Source: Atopobium sp. oral taxon 199 str. F0494 (lineage in GTDB: Bacteria > Actinomycetota > Coriobacteriia > Coriobacteriales > Atopobiaceae). Taken from it: DNA of 64,000 nt. The translations under genes and the position numbers were made by a program. Of this stretch, positions 16,684-26,157 are shown in pieces. The notes below the pieces were generated by a model. That model was not told the DNA's origin. It saw nothing but the letters and a program-made list of their open reading frames with translations, and ran no database searches. Position 1 is the stretch's first letter, and each line of letters opens with the position of its first letter. The stretch lies in contig NZ_KE150486.1 in the NCBI RefSeq assembly GCF_000411555.1, positions 682,001 to 746,000 on the forward strand, given 5' to 3'.

Positions 16684-17750
16684 TATCGCCCCTCGTACAT
16701 TTTCTTGTAATACTCCTGATAGGACCCGTTTATCACATGCTCGACCCACGTACGGTTCTCAAGGTACCACGCAATCGTTTTGACGATCCCCTCTTCAAAT
16801 GGAGTTTCCGGATACCAGCCAAGTTCTTCTCGGATTTTATCGGGCGCTATGCCATAGCGGCGGTCATGACCTTTACGGTCTGTCACATGCTTGATAAGGC
16901 TCTCATTGATTGCGGCATCGCCGGTCGCACGAGCTACCTCGGAAATAATTCGCTTCACAATGTAAAGGTTATTTCGCTCATTGTGACCGCCGACATTGTA
17001 TACCTGTCCCAGGCGCCCCTTTTCAAGCGCCAGAGCAATAGCCTTGCAGTGGTCATCCACATACAGCCAGTCGCGCACATTGAGTCCGTCTCCATACACG
17101 GGTAACTCGCGATGATCTAGGCAATTCTGAATCATGAGCGGAATGAGCTTCTCAGGGAACTGATAAGGCCCGTAGTTGTTGGAACAACGTGTGATAATCG
17201 CCGGGAACCTATAGGTATCAAACCACGCCTGCACAAACATGTCCGCGCTTGCCTTTGAAGCGGAGTACGGACTGTGCGGAGACAGCGGCGTATCCTCACG
17301 GAAAAACGCCTCAGGATCGTCCAAAGGCAGTGACCCGTATACCTCATCGGTTGAAACCTGCAGGTACGTATGGTCACCAAAACCACCGCACCCATCATCC
17401 CATGCTGCTCTCGCGACACTCAGGAGCGCCACCGTTCCCATCACATTGGTATCTGCAAAAGCCCCCGGATCTTCTATGGAGCGGTCAACGTGACTCTCAG
17501 CAGCGAAATTTACCACATACTGAGGATCATACTGCTCAAAAAGACGTGCGAGAGACACTCGATCGCGTATGTCTACCTGCTCAAAGACAAGACGGGCATC
17601 TCCCTCGTAAGCGCTTAAATTCTCAAGATTGCCCGCGTAGGTCAGTATATCCACATTAACCACGCGAACATCCTCGCGCGTGCGCAGCAGATAGTGGATG
17701 AAATTCGATCCGATAAAACCGGCGCCTCCGGTCACCAAATATGTGTTCAC
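16683..17750 (-). CDS. rmlB: dTDP-glucose 4,6-dehydratase
   Basis: 355 residues from a GTG at 17750, which follows AGAGGA and begins directly after the rmlD stop. The NAD site VTGGAGFIGSNF is at the N-terminus, TDEVYGSL carries the catalytic Thr-Asp-Glu triad, and YSASKASAD holds the Tyr and Lys. RNNLYIVKRII and RYGIAPDKIREELGW are typical of the C-terminus. It converts dTDP-glucose to the 4-keto-6-deoxy sugar for rhamnose synthesis. It is in order rmlA, rmlD, rmlB, licD. Confidence 0.97.
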   Translation of the reverse strand: MNTYLVTGGAGFIGSNFIHYLLRTREDVRVVNVDILTYAGNLENLSAYEGDARLVFEQVDIRDRVSLARLFEQYDPQYVVNFAAESHVDRSIEDPGAFADTNVMGTVALLSVARAAWDDGCGGFGDHTYLQVSTDEVYGSLPLDDPEAFFREDTPLSPHSPYSASKASADMFVQAWFDTYRFPAIITRCSNNYGPYQFPEKLIPLMIQNCLDHRELPVYGDGLNVRDWLYVDDHCKAIALALEKGRLGQVYNVGGHNERNNLYIVKRIISEVARATGDAAINESLIKHVTDRKGHDRRYGIAPDKIREELGWYPETPFEEGIVKTIAWYLENRTWVEHVINGSYQEYYKKMYEGR

Positions 17751-17751
17751 A

Positions 17752-18651
17752 CTATCCTCTTCCAACCGTTGTAAGATAGGCGGCAAGGGCTTCTTGCCAA
17801 GTACGCATTTCATTTCCAATAGTAGCAATCAGGTGCGCATTTTCCAAAGAGGAGTATGCGGGGCGAGAAGCGCTTTCAGGGTGCATCTCTTTCCATTCTG
17901 CCGAGCTTACACGCTTGATACGACAGTCAAGTCCGCTTCCTTGCATAATCGCTTCCGCAAAATCAGCCCAGGAACAGGTACCCTCATTGGTGCAGTGATA
18001 GATTCCATAGTTCTCGGTTACGCCCAGGGCGCAGAGCTCGTAGGCGAGATCGTTGGCGCTCGTGGGGTTACCAAACTGATCGTCTACCACGCATATCTCA
18101 TCGTACTTCTCGCCAAGAGAGCGCATGGTCGCGACAAAGTTCTTACCCACATATCCATACAGCCATGCCACGCGCACGACAAACGTGCGGGGATTTGCGG
18201 AAAGTGCCAGTCCCTCACCGGCAAGCTTTGAGCGTCCGTAGGCTGAGATTGGCGCAGGCGCGTCCACCTCGGTTCGCGGACGCGGATCAGTGCCGGGAAA
18301 TACGTAATCTGTTGAGACGTGAAGAAGTTTTACTCCCATGCGATTACAGGCACGGGCCAGGTTCAGAGGTCCCAGCGCGTTGGCGGCAAAGGCTTGATCA
18401 AAGTGCTGCTCGCAGCCATCAACATTCGTCAGAGCGGCACCGTTGATGACAAGGTCGTATGGATCGTGAGTCGCAAACCAAGCATCAACGTCCTCATACT
18501 TTGAGATATCAAGCTCATCGATATCAATATAGTCAACATTCGCGTCTCTATATGCGGAAGAAATCGGCCCTATCTCAGCCTGTCCAGTCTCAAGCAGGCG
18601 CTTAAGTTCATTACCCAGTTGTCCATGGGCGCCGGTAATAAGAATCCTCAC
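17752..18651 (-). CDS. rmlD: dTDP-4-dehydrorhamnose reductase
   Basis: 299 residues starting MRILITGAHGQLGNELKRLL (NADPH site), with HVSTDYVFPG, then SAYGRSKLAGEG holding the catalytic Tyr and Lys. It makes dTDP-L-rhamnose. The GTG start is preceded by GGGAG and follows rmlA by one base. The terminal part has the NPTSANDLAYEL and YHCTNEGTCSWADFA substrate-domain motifs of the family. Two dispersed 8-mers fall in this gene in different reading frames. Confidence 0.96.
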   Translation of the reverse strand: MRILITGAHGQLGNELKRLLETGQAEIGPISSAYRDANVDYIDIDELDISKYEDVDAWFATHDPYDLVINGAALTNVDGCEQHFDQAFAANALGPLNLARACNRMGVKLLHVSTDYVFPGTDPRPRTEVDAPAPISAYGRSKLAGEGLALSANPRTFVVRVAWLYGYVGKNFVATMRSLGEKYDEICVVDDQFGNPTSANDLAYELCALGVTENYGIYHCTNEGTCSWADFAEAIMQGSGLDCRIKRVSSAEWKEMHPESASRPAYSSLENAHLIATIGNEMRTWQEALAAYLTTVGRG

Positions 18652-18652
18652 G

Positions 18653-19555
18653 CTATTCTCCCCTTCCGCTCGGGACTACGCGGCCTTCGGCAACGCTTCT
18701 GAGGTGTTTGCCATAATCAGACTTGCCGTAACGCTCTGCGCATTCAACGAGCTTCTCGCGGTCAATCCAACCGTTGTCAAAGGCGATTTCTTCCGGAACG
18801 GAGACGGGCAGTCCCTGCGCTGTTTCTACCGTTCGCACGAAGGTAGAGGCCTCAAAAAGCGACTCCATAGTGCCGGTATCAAGCCAGGCAAAACCTCGTC
18901 CCAGTGTCACCACGTCAAGCGCCCCGTCTTCAAGGTAGAGCCTGTTGAGGTCGGTGATTTCATACTCACCGCGCGCGCTCGGCTTGACCTGCTTCACCAT
19001 TTCGGTTACGCGAGCGTCATAGAAATAGAGGCCTGTTACCGCGTAATTTGATTTGGGGTGCTCAGGCTTCTCTTCAATAGAAACGGCATTGTAGTCCGCA
19101 TCAAACTCAACCACGCCAAAGCGCTCGGGATCATCTACATGGTAGCCAAACACCGTTGCTCGGCCGCACTTCTCGGCTTTAGCAGCCGCGTCCCGGACAA
19201 GCTTGGAAAGTCCATTTCCATAAAAAATATTGTCGCCTAGGATAAGCGCACAGGGATCAGCACCGATAAAATCCTTGCCAATCACAAACGCCTGCGCTAA
19301 ACCGTCAGGAGACGGCTGCTCGGCATAGCTGATGGAGATGCCAAAATCTGATCCGTCACCCAGCAAGCTCTCAAAGTTGGGCAAATCGCGTGGCGTTGAG
19401 ATAACCAGCACGTCGCGAATGCCCGCAAGCATAAGCGTTGCCAGTGGGTAATAAATCATGGGCTTGTCATATACCGGAAGCAGCTGCTTAGATGTCACTG
19501 TTGTCAGCGGATAGAGTCTTGTGCCGCTTCCACCCGCAAGAATAATGCCTTTCAT
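18653..19555 (-). CDS. rmlA: Glucose-1-phosphate thymidylyltransferase
   Basis: 300 residues from the ATG at 19555, which has GGGAGG in front; the open frame to 19591 is not needed. [18 protein letters not shown] is the nucleotide-binding signature, and [25 protein letters not shown] and GFAWLDTGT are also classic for RmlA. It produces dTDP-glucose, the entry to rhamnose. It follows the DUF6541 gene by about 40 bases on the same strand. Confidence 0.97.
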   Translation of the reverse strand: MKGIILAGGSGTRLYPLTTVTSKQLLPVYDKPMIYYPLATLMLAGIRDVLVISTPRDLPNFESLLGDGSDFGISISYAEQPSPDGLAQAFVIGKDFIGADPCALILGDNIFYGNGLSKLVRDAAAKAEKCGRATVFGYHVDDPERFGVVEFDADYNAVSIEEKPEHPKSNYAVTGLYFYDARVTEMVKQVKPSARGEYEITDLNRLYLEDGALDVVTLGRGFAWLDTGTMESLFEASTFVRTVETAQGLPVSVPEEIAFDNGWIDREKLVECAERYGKSDYGKHLRSVAEGRVVPSGRGE

Positions 19556-19594
19556 GCTTCCTCCCGCCGTCATCGTCTCAAGTCCCATCACATC

Positions 19595-21763
19595 TTAATC
19601 GATTGCCGTTATACGGTACAGGCGATACGGTCCCCCTGAAAGCACTGTCTCAAAGCCAGGCGTATCATCGGATATCTTAAAGTCAGGTAAGTCATATTGC
19701 TCATGGCCAAGCTGGATTGGGTTCTCATAATCAAGCACCAGTACGTAGTGAGCACCCACTTTCTTTATGGCCTTTTGCACCTCAGGGTCACTTGCCACCT
19801 TAGTAATTCTGGTTCGGATAAGTCTGCTTTCCGGGGTTTCTCTCTCCTCAATCTTGTTGCGGTAATAGACGTTCATGCCATTGACGGCATAGGCCATCAT
19901 TGAGCCGTCGAAGGGATTGTTGAGCACTACCTCATCGCCTGTAATCTCTTTTGCCTTAGTAACAAAATCCTGCTCATACACCGAATAGGGCATCCATCCT
20001 TCTGGAGCGTAAGCTTCGTGCATATACTGGATGCCCCATCGAATCTCACTCTTTTCGTGAGCGGGCAGCTTGAATAAATCCCAGGGACTCATAAGGCAGC
20101 AAAGCCATACCACGGCCAAAATTGAGCTTATCCCCGCCTTTACCACCATCGCACCGCAAGAAGGACGTATGTGTTCTGAGGCGTCCATTCCAAGTGCGGT
20201 ATCTTTTTCTCCGGCGTTTTTCCCGAACGCAAGGCGGCGAATACCGCTCGCGATAAGCGATACGAGACCTGCCGATGCGTCATAGACACCTAGCGCAACT
20301 ATGGGAGCGGCGGTTATAACAACCATGGCAGCCGTTCGCTCCGGATCGGTATACCAAAAGCCCGTCAAAAAGCGCTTCACGGCGATATTTTCAGACAAAC
20401 TTGCGACAAACTGAATCGCAACAAAGATAAAGGAGAGTGTGAGCCAGCGGTAACTGCGTTTACAGCAGCAATGCGCGAAACCTATCCAGAAGAATACCGA
20501 GTAGAAGAACACTGGCATACCCATCAGCAGGCCGAAGTTCAAAATATTGGAGAGCACCTTATCAGGACTGGACGAAAGATCCCAAAGGAAGTTAACTGTC
20601 GGCCGCATAAAAGGAGCGTTAAGCACCGCAATCCAGGCAAGTACCGCAATAAGGAAGAACCCGGGAATTGACGCACTAAGCACTTTTGGCTCAACCGAGC
20701 GATCAAACCCAAAGCTTCTGACAATCCGAGGAATAAGCGATACCAAAATGTAAGGAAATACCAGCACCGCCCAGAAGAAATCAGCGTTCGGCTGCATGCA
20801 CAGCATACCAAGCAACGCAATCACAAGCAGAACAAGGCCACAGGCAGAGAAGATCTTCTCGCCACCTTTATGCTCAGCCTCGCTCAGAGCCTTGAAATGA
20901 GTTCCCTTCCCAACCGTGGCTTTTCGAGCCCTTTCATCGAAGCCTCCTGTGGACGCCACAAAAAGGTAAACGCAGGCAGGAACGCAGCAGAAGGCAATCA
21001 CATTAGGATAGATGCCATGTACCGTAACCGCACGAATCGGGAAGGCAATGTTCGCAAACACCGCCGCGGCAACCGCGATAGAACCAATAAGCTTTTGCTT
21101 TCTGAATATGCCTTGAAACAGCGCAGCTATACCCACCGGATATACGATGGCGACAAATACGAACCACACCGCATTTTCCGCTACAGTCGCTCGAACATCC
21201 ATGACGCGTGCAACCACCACAGCAAAAATATGGAAGGCGTACGGATAAAAGCTTTCATCAACAAAAGGAAGCTGCTGAGCTGGAAGAGAACCGCTGTAGA
21301 ACGACGCATGGAACATGGAGTACACGCCTGAGTTCATACTACGTGCAATGTAGTCGAGATGAGCATAGTTATCGGCGCTCTGTAAAAACCACGCGGGATT
21401 TCTGATGGCCTTGTGAAATATGACCGCAAAAAGCACTGACGTTATGCCGGCGGTTATGAGAAAAAACTTCCAGTCAAGCTGCTCGGGTATCTCAGATTTC
21501 CACTTGAAACGCCTTCTGCAAAACTCCGCCACGCCAAAAATAAGCGCACAGAGCACACACACGCCCACCAAAAGAGGAATAATCCCCTTAAAACCGAGCG
21601 GATATATCACGATGCCTGAGATTGAAAAGAGCGCTCCGGATATCGCAGGCGCAACCACCAGTGAAGTTACCGGCTTGCTCTTAAGCGAAAGAACAACCAG
21701 AAACCCGGGAAGGTATACGAACAGTACGGTAATAAGCAGGACGAGCGCAAACTGTCTCCACAT
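19595..21763 (-). CDS. DUF6541 polytopic membrane protein (GT-C-like)
   Basis: About 722 residues with roughly 12-13 hydrophobic segments and a soluble C-terminal domain after residue 590. The start is probably the ATG at 21763, since AGGTGA sits just before it, overlapping the tyrS stop; a GTG at 21772 is the alternative. The family is common in actinobacterial cell-wall polysaccharide loci and resembles GT-C enzymes or glycan-processing proteins. The first periplasmic loop contains NPAWFLQSADNYAHLDYIAR, where acidic residues could serve as the catalytic site. It is co-directional with rmlADB, so rhamnan-type glycan assembly is likely. Confidence 0.72.
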   Translation of the reverse strand: MWRQFALVLLITVLFVYLPGFLVVLSLKSKPVTSLVVAPAISGALFSISGIVIYPLGFKGIIPLLVGVCVLCALIFGVAEFCRRRFKWKSEIPEQLDWKFFLITAGITSVLFAVIFHKAIRNPAWFLQSADNYAHLDYIARSMNSGVYSMFHASFYSGSLPAQQLPFVDESFYPYAFHIFAVVVARVMDVRATVAENAVWFVFVAIVYPVGIAALFQGIFRKQKLIGSIAVAAAVFANIAFPIRAVTVHGIYPNVIAFCCVPACVYLFVASTGGFDERARKATVGKGTHFKALSEAEHKGGEKIFSACGLVLLVIALLGMLCMQPNADFFWAVLVFPYILVSLIPRIVRSFGFDRSVEPKVLSASIPGFFLIAVLAWIAVLNAPFMRPTVNFLWDLSSSPDKVLSNILNFGLLMGMPVFFYSVFFWIGFAHCCCKRSYRWLTLSFIFVAIQFVASLSENIAVKRFLTGFWYTDPERTAAMVVITAAPIVALGVYDASAGLVSLIASGIRRLAFGKNAGEKDTALGMDASEHIRPSCGAMVVKAGISSILAVVWLCCLMSPWDLFKLPAHEKSEIRWGIQYMHEAYAPEGWMPYSVYEQDFVTKAKEITGDEVVLNNPFDGSMMAYAVNGMNVYYRNKIEERETPESRLIRTRITKVASDPEVQKAIKKVGAHYVLVLDYENPIQLGHEQYDLPDFKISDDTPGFETVLSGGPYRLYRITAID

Positions 21764-21772
21764 GGCCGTCAC

Positions 21773-22984
21773 CTATACCAATTTTGCGAAACGCCGCTTT
21801 CCGGCTTGCAACACCGCATGGGCGAGAAGCGCCGGCTCAACATTATATGACTTTGGCACCAAAGCCTTTCCGTTGATCTTGACGCCGCCCCCGTCAATCA
21901 GACGGCGCGCGTCTCCCGCTGAAGCTGAAAGCTTGGTTTCAACCATCAATTTGGGCAGATATACGAGACCCTGGTCATTCAGCGTCAGTTCGATGGCAAA
22001 CTCGGGGACATCTTCTGGAATCTCATGCTTCTTAAAGAGCGTATCAAAAGCGGCCTCCGCGGCAAGCGCGGCGGACGCTCCATGATAGAGCTCAACGATA
22101 TTGCGGCCGAGAGCGCGTTTGAGCGTATATGGATCAGCTGTGTTGTCTTCAAAGCTCTTGTCGATAGCGTCAACCTCATCGATCGTAAGCGTTGAGCAAA
22201 GACGATAATAGCGAGGCACCAGCTTATCAGGGATGGACATAATCTTGCCGTACATATCGGCAGGTTCATCAGTGAGGCCAATGTAGTTGCCGTAGGATTT
22301 TGACATCTTTTTGACGCCATCGGTGCCCTCAAGCAGTGGCATCGTGAGCGCGATTTGAGGCTCCATACCTTCATCACGCATGAGGTCACGACCGGCAAGC
22401 AGGTTGAAAATCTGGTCGTTTCCGCCCATTTCAACATCAGCCTTAATCATGACCGAATCGTATGCCTGCAGCACCGGATAGATAAACTCATGCAGCGCAA
22501 TGGACTGCTGGTTGTGGTAACGCTTGGAAAAATCCTCACGCTCCAGGATGCGCGCAACCGTAAATTTGCTCATGAGACTGAGCATCGTCTCAAGGTTCAT
22601 CGGCTTAATCCAGTCGCCGTTATGGACAACGACCGTGCGCTCGGGATCGAGAATCTTCATAGCCTGTTCGACATACGTCTGCGCATTAGCTTCAACCTGC
22701 TCCGACGTCAGAGAAGGCCTTGTGGAATCCCTTCCGGACGGATCACCGATAAGGGCCGTGCCGTTGCCAATGATAAGCGTGACCTTATGTCCGAGGTCTT
22801 GAAACTGTCTCATTTTGCGCAGCGGAACCGCATGTCCAAGATGCAAATCGGGGCTGGTTGGATCGACGCCAAGCTTAATGTTGAGAGGTTCGCCCTTTGC
22901 GAGTTTTTCTTTCAATCCTTCAAACGGAACGATTTGCATCGTACCTGACGTAATGACTTTAAGCTGATCTTCAATTGGAAGCAC
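21773..22984 (-). CDS. tyrS: Tyrosyl-tRNA synthetase
   Basis: 403 residues from the GTG at 22984, which has AAAGGG seven bases upstream; the frame is open to 23032. Class I signatures are present as DLHLGHAV (HLGH at about 48-51) and KKMSKSYGN. An S4 RNA-binding domain ends the protein (DARRLIDGGGVKINGKAL). The TyrRS form with LGVDPTSPDLHLGH is the TyrZ-like subgroup, judging from the motif. I saw no T-box leader in the 160 bases upstream. It may be the first gene of the transcript running into the rhamnose genes. Confidence 0.96.
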   Translation of the reverse strand: MLPIEDQLKVITSGTMQIVPFEGLKEKLAKGEPLNIKLGVDPTSPDLHLGHAVPLRKMRQFQDLGHKVTLIIGNGTALIGDPSGRDSTRPSLTSEQVEANAQTYVEQAMKILDPERTVVVHNGDWIKPMNLETMLSLMSKFTVARILEREDFSKRYHNQQSIALHEFIYPVLQAYDSVMIKADVEMGGNDQIFNLLAGRDLMRDEGMEPQIALTMPLLEGTDGVKKMSKSYGNYIGLTDEPADMYGKIMSIPDKLVPRYYRLCSTLTIDEVDAIDKSFEDNTADPYTLKRALGRNIVELYHGASAALAAEAAFDTLFKKHEIPEDVPEFAIELTLNDQGLVYLPKLMVETKLSASAGDARRLIDGGGVKINGKALVPKSYNVEPALLAHAVLQAGKRRFAKLV

Positions 22985-23101
22985 GAATCTACCCTTTCGC
23001 ATACGGCGACGTTCAATACTGTTATGAAGCACACGTTTTTCGCGGCATAAACTACCTCTAACAGTCTACATCAATATAAAGCTGTCTTTTTTCATGGAAA
23101 A

Positions 23102-23126
23102 TGACAATTGCGCTATATAATTGTCA
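23102..23126 (+). promoter_or_regulatory. PBP promoter -10 inside a perfect 8-bp inverted repeat
   Basis: TGACAATT (23102-23109) and AATTGTCA (23119-23126) are perfect inverted repeats with a 9-base centre. A consensus TATAAT (23116-23121) overlaps the right arm, 27 bases before the PBP start. The -35 is unclear. This geometry suits a dimeric repressor site. Confidence 0.6.
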
Positions 23127-23147
23127 GGACTATGACAAGGAGGCGCA

Positions 23148-25307
23148 ATGGGTATCAGGACCCGTCGAGCACATAAGCACGCAAATACGCACGTAGTAGG
23201 GTTTGGTATAGCAGGATTTTTTGGGTTTCTTGCTCTTCTCGCCCTCGCTTTTGCCCTTTCCATGGGCGCGGTTATTTCCACATGGTTGGATGATTTGCCC
23301 GATTACAACTCTGCAGACGCATATCTTGTCGCAGAACCTACACGGGTCTATGACGCAAAAGGCAATGACATTGTCGACTATTACCTTCAACAGCGCCGCT
23401 CAGTGACGCTTGATCAGATTTCCCCATACGTCATACAAGCGACAATCGATACTGAGGATCGCCGTTTTTATCAGCATAGCGGTATTGACGCCTGGGGTAT
23501 CACCCGCGCGGCTGTCGGCGCTTTGACCGGCGGCGGCGAAGGAGCGTCCACCATCACGCAGCAGCTGGTCCGCAACACGGTTCTTTCAAACGAGCAGTTC
23601 GAGCGTTCCGCCAAGCGCAAGGTGCGCGAGGCGTATATTTCCATTCAGATGGAGAAAAAATTCTCCAAGGATCAAATCCTCAACATGTATCTGAATACCA
23701 TCTACTACGGCAACGGCGCCTATGGCATTGAAGCCGCCTCGATTATCTACTTCAACAAGCACGCCAATGAGCTCACCCTCGCTGAAGCGGCCACCCTTGC
23801 CGGCCTTCCCCAGGCTCCTTCTTCCTACGATCCCACAGTCAATCCCGAAGCCGCAAAGGACCGCCGCAACACCGTCCTTGAGCGCATGCATCGGCAAGGC
23901 GACATCTCAGATGAAGAATACGAGAGTGCCATCAATGAAGACCTTGTGCTCAATCCCGGCAAGCTCACGGAATCAATTGGCAAGTATCCATACTTTACTG
24001 ACTATGTAAAAAATCTGCTTCAGGAGGACTTTGATTCCGACACCATCATGCAGGGCGGTCTCAAGGTCTACACCACACTCGATCCAGACCTGCAGAAAGC
24101 CGCTGAGGACGCTTGCAACAGACGCCTTCAGGAGCTGGGCAATTCCCGCCTGGGCGCGGCGCTTGTGTCTATCGATCCGTCAAACGGCTACATTAAAGCC
24201 ATGGTTGGCGGACAGGACTACAGCAAGAGCCAATACAACCTTGCAACCACTACCTACCGCCAGATGGGCTCGTCATTTAAGATGTACACCCTTGTCGCGG
24301 CCATTGACTCCGGCATGAACCCGGACATTGTCTTAAACTGCAATTCTCCCCTTCAGGTTACTCCCACCTGGCGTGTCCGTAACTTTGGCGGATACAGCTA
24401 CGGCAATATGACACTCAGAAGAGCAACCGCGGTTTCCTCTAACACCGCTTACGCCCAGGTCGCTGAGGCGCTCGGTATCGAGAAGATCCTGAATACCTGC
24501 TATGCCATGGGCATTCGCACGAATCTCTCTCCATATCTTTCTACTACCCTCGGCTCTCAAGGCGTCACCGCTGTCGAGCACTGTACGGCATTTGCAACGC
24601 TTGCCTCCGGCGGCGTGCGCCACGACCCCGTTGCGATTACCAAGATTGAAGACCGTAACGGCAATGTCGTCTATGAGCATAAAGACAACGCCGTGCAGGC
24701 CCTTCGCCCCGAAGTTGCTCAGGCAACCACCGAAGTGCTCAAGGGAGTTATTTCCAGCGGCACAGGAACGTATGCTCGAAGCCTTTCCACCTTCAACCAG
24801 CCAATCGCCGGTAAAACCGGTACCTCCGACAACGCTGAAGACCTTTGGTTCTGTGGCTATACCCCGCAGCTTGCGACCGTTGTATGGATGGGATATCCCG
24901 ACGCACACGAAGCGGTTCTTTTCCATGGTGCTGAAGGTTCCACATTTACCACATCGCAATATGTCTGGGCGTATTACATGAACGTGGCGCTGCAGGGCGT
25001 TCCGAGAAAAGAATTCCCCACAACCACAACGACTATTGACTACAAACCAAACAGTTCATGGAAGTTTGTTGCTGGCAATGTCAGCTCGAACACTACGAAT
25101 AAAACTAATCAGACACAGCAGACGCAGCAGACTCAACAAACACAAACCAATACCAGCCAATCGGACGATGAAGAGGAGGAAGAGGAAGAAGATACCGATG
25201 ACGAGGATACGCCTTCAACGCCATCTACCCCCTCAACACCGTCTACGCCATCTACGCCCTCAACACCGTCTACGCCATCTACGCCTTCCACTCCTTCCAC
25301 GCCGTAA
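23148..25307 (+). CDS. Class A penicillin-binding protein (glycosyltransferase-transpeptidase)
   Basis: 719 residues. A short cytoplasmic tail and one membrane helix (about 17-45) precede a GT51 domain with the catalytic Glu in TEDRRFYQHSG (E103) and GASTITQQLVRN (132-143). The transpeptidase domain has S375-S-F-K378, S430-S-N432 and K556-T-G558. It polymerises and cross-links peptidoglycan outside the membrane. The C-terminus is low complexity: Gln/Thr-rich, then an acidic run, then about eleven Thr-Pro-Ser units that likely span or bind the wall. GGAGG precedes the ATG. Confidence 0.95.
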   Translation: MGIRTRRAHKHANTHVVGFGIAGFFGFLALLALAFALSMGAVISTWLDDLPDYNSADAYLVAEPTRVYDAKGNDIVDYYLQQRRSVTLDQISPYVIQATIDTEDRRFYQHSGIDAWGITRAAVGALTGGGEGASTITQQLVRNTVLSNEQFERSAKRKVREAYISIQMEKKFSKDQILNMYLNTIYYGNGAYGIEAASIIYFNKHANELTLAEAATLAGLPQAPSSYDPTVNPEAAKDRRNTVLERMHRQGDISDEEYESAINEDLVLNPGKLTESIGKYPYFTDYVKNLLQEDFDSDTIMQGGLKVYTTLDPDLQKAAEDACNRRLQELGNSRLGAALVSIDPSNGYIKAMVGGQDYSKSQYNLATTTYRQMGSSFKMYTLVAAIDSGMNPDIVLNCNSPLQVTPTWRVRNFGGYSYGNMTLRRATAVSSNTAYAQVAEALGIEKILNTCYAMGIRTNLSPYLSTTLGSQGVTAVEHCTAFATLASGGVRHDPVAITKIEDRNGNVVYEHKDNAVQALRPEVAQATTEVLKGVISSGTGTYARSLSTFNQPIAGKTGTSDNAEDLWFCGYTPQLATVVWMGYPDAHEAVLFHGAEGSTFTTSQYVWAYYMNVALQGVPRKEFPTTTTTIDYKPNSSWKFVAGNVSSNTTNKTNQTQQTQQTQQTQTNTSQSDDEEEEEEEDTDDEDTPSTPSTPSTPSTPSTPSTPSTPSTPSTPSTP
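25210..25304 (+). repeat. Degenerate 9-bp tandem repeat coding Thr-Pro-Ser tail of the PBP
   Basis: Roughly 9-bp units of the type ACGCCATCT / ACGCCTTCA repeat to the end of the gene and encode TPS triplets. Third-position changes are frequent, and there is a higher-order 27-36 bp periodicity. Copy-number change would alter only the tail length. Confidence 0.8.
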
Positions 25308-25367
25308 GAGTAAGAAAGGGAGTAATACGTTGCCTTTACCGGCAGCGCTCAGTTGTACCGGCAGTCT

Positions 25368-25399
25368 AAAGAAAGCCTCCTTTGTGGAGGCTTTCTTTT
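25368..25399 (+). terminator. Rho-independent terminator after the PBP gene
   Basis: GAAAGCCTCC (25371-25380) pairs with GGAGGCTTTC (25386-25395), extended by flanking A/T pairs, and is followed by TTTTG. It lies between the converging PBP and argR genes. The rest of 25308-25482 holds one dispersed 9-mer at 25450-25458. Confidence 0.88.
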
Positions 25400-25482
25400 G
25401 TACGACTATGTCCCAGATAGTGGTATCAGCAAATCAGCCAAAAGAGGGGCTTCTCGCCAAAGGCTACGGACAGGGGTACTAC

Positions 25483-25917
25483 CTACACGTCTATACTGCC
25501 CAACTGTTCAATGACTTCGCATACTTGTTGAGCGTGAGCGGGCTCGTCGATTGCGAGAAATACCGTATCGGCGCCGGCGATAGTCCCTACGCAAAAATTA
25601 AGTTTAACCTCGTCAACTGCGAAGGCTACAGCAGAAGCCGTACCGGGGTGACAACGAACGACAACCAGATTGCCGGCCGCAGTAACGCTGATTACGAACT
25701 CGGACAGCATATGCTGAAGGTGCATATCCTCAGACAGCACATAGGTACCCTCGGAGAGTTTCCTAAGGCACATTTCCGCCGTATCGCGAGACACCGTTGC
25801 CTGCGTACAGGAAAATCCACGCTCTCTGAGAAGCGCGACCAATTCACGCTGCGTACGGATAGGATTGCTTCGAATAAGCTCGCGTATGGCATTCTGTCGC
25901 GTCGTATAGTGTTTCAC
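25483..25917 (-). CDS. argR: Arginine repressor
   Basis: 144 residues. The N-terminal winged helix has TQRELVALLRERGFSCTQAT followed by VSRDTAEM, the DNA-recognition motif. The C-terminal oligomerisation and arginine-binding domain contains GTASAVAFAVD and GTIAGADTVFLAI, as in ArgR/AhrC. The start is GTG with GGGAGG upstream. No arginine gene is adjacent, so it likely regulates distant arginine metabolism genes in trans; in this bacterial group those could be arginine deiminase genes (an inference). Confidence 0.94.
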   Translation of the reverse strand: MKHYTTRQNAIRELIRSNPIRTQRELVALLRERGFSCTQATVSRDTAEMCLRKLSEGTYVLSEDMHLQHMLSEFVISVTAAGNLVVVRCHPGTASAVAFAVDEVKLNFCVGTIAGADTVFLAIDEPAHAQQVCEVIEQLGSIDV

Positions 25918-26073
25918 GAATCAATCCTCCCTATCATCTTTTAAACTAAAATCATACTCTCAAATAAATCTTTCGTTGCTCTTCCGCCTTTTACAGCGAA
26001 AAATGCTACGCTCAAAGGCCAATTGGCCGCACTCGCCGCATTTTTTCTCTTTTGTATCGTGTAGAGACGTATC

Positions 26074-26126
26074 ATTCAGATACATTAGAGCTGAGTTCCA
26101 GGTACACTAAGTTCTAGGTACATTTT
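26074..26126 (+). repeat. Tandem 16-bp repeats upstream of the C39-like gene
   Basis: GTTCCAGGTACACTAA (26095-26110) is followed directly by GTTCTAGGTACATTTT (26111-26126), and a more diverged ATTCAGATACATTA starts at 26074. They end 32 bases before the ATG. They could be a regulator site or a local duplication. The rest of 25918-26157 shows an A/T-rich stretch but no promoter I can name. Confidence 0.5.
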
Positions 26127-26157
26127 CAAACATTTTGCAGGTATGCGTGGAGGAATC

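Noticed and set aside
22985-23147. T-box leader for tyrS
   Set aside because: No TGGxACCGCG-like antiterminator sequence or specifier hairpin is seen on the minus strand.
25210-25304. CRISPR-like array
   Set aside because: Units are 9 bp without spacers and are in frame with a coding TPS repeat.
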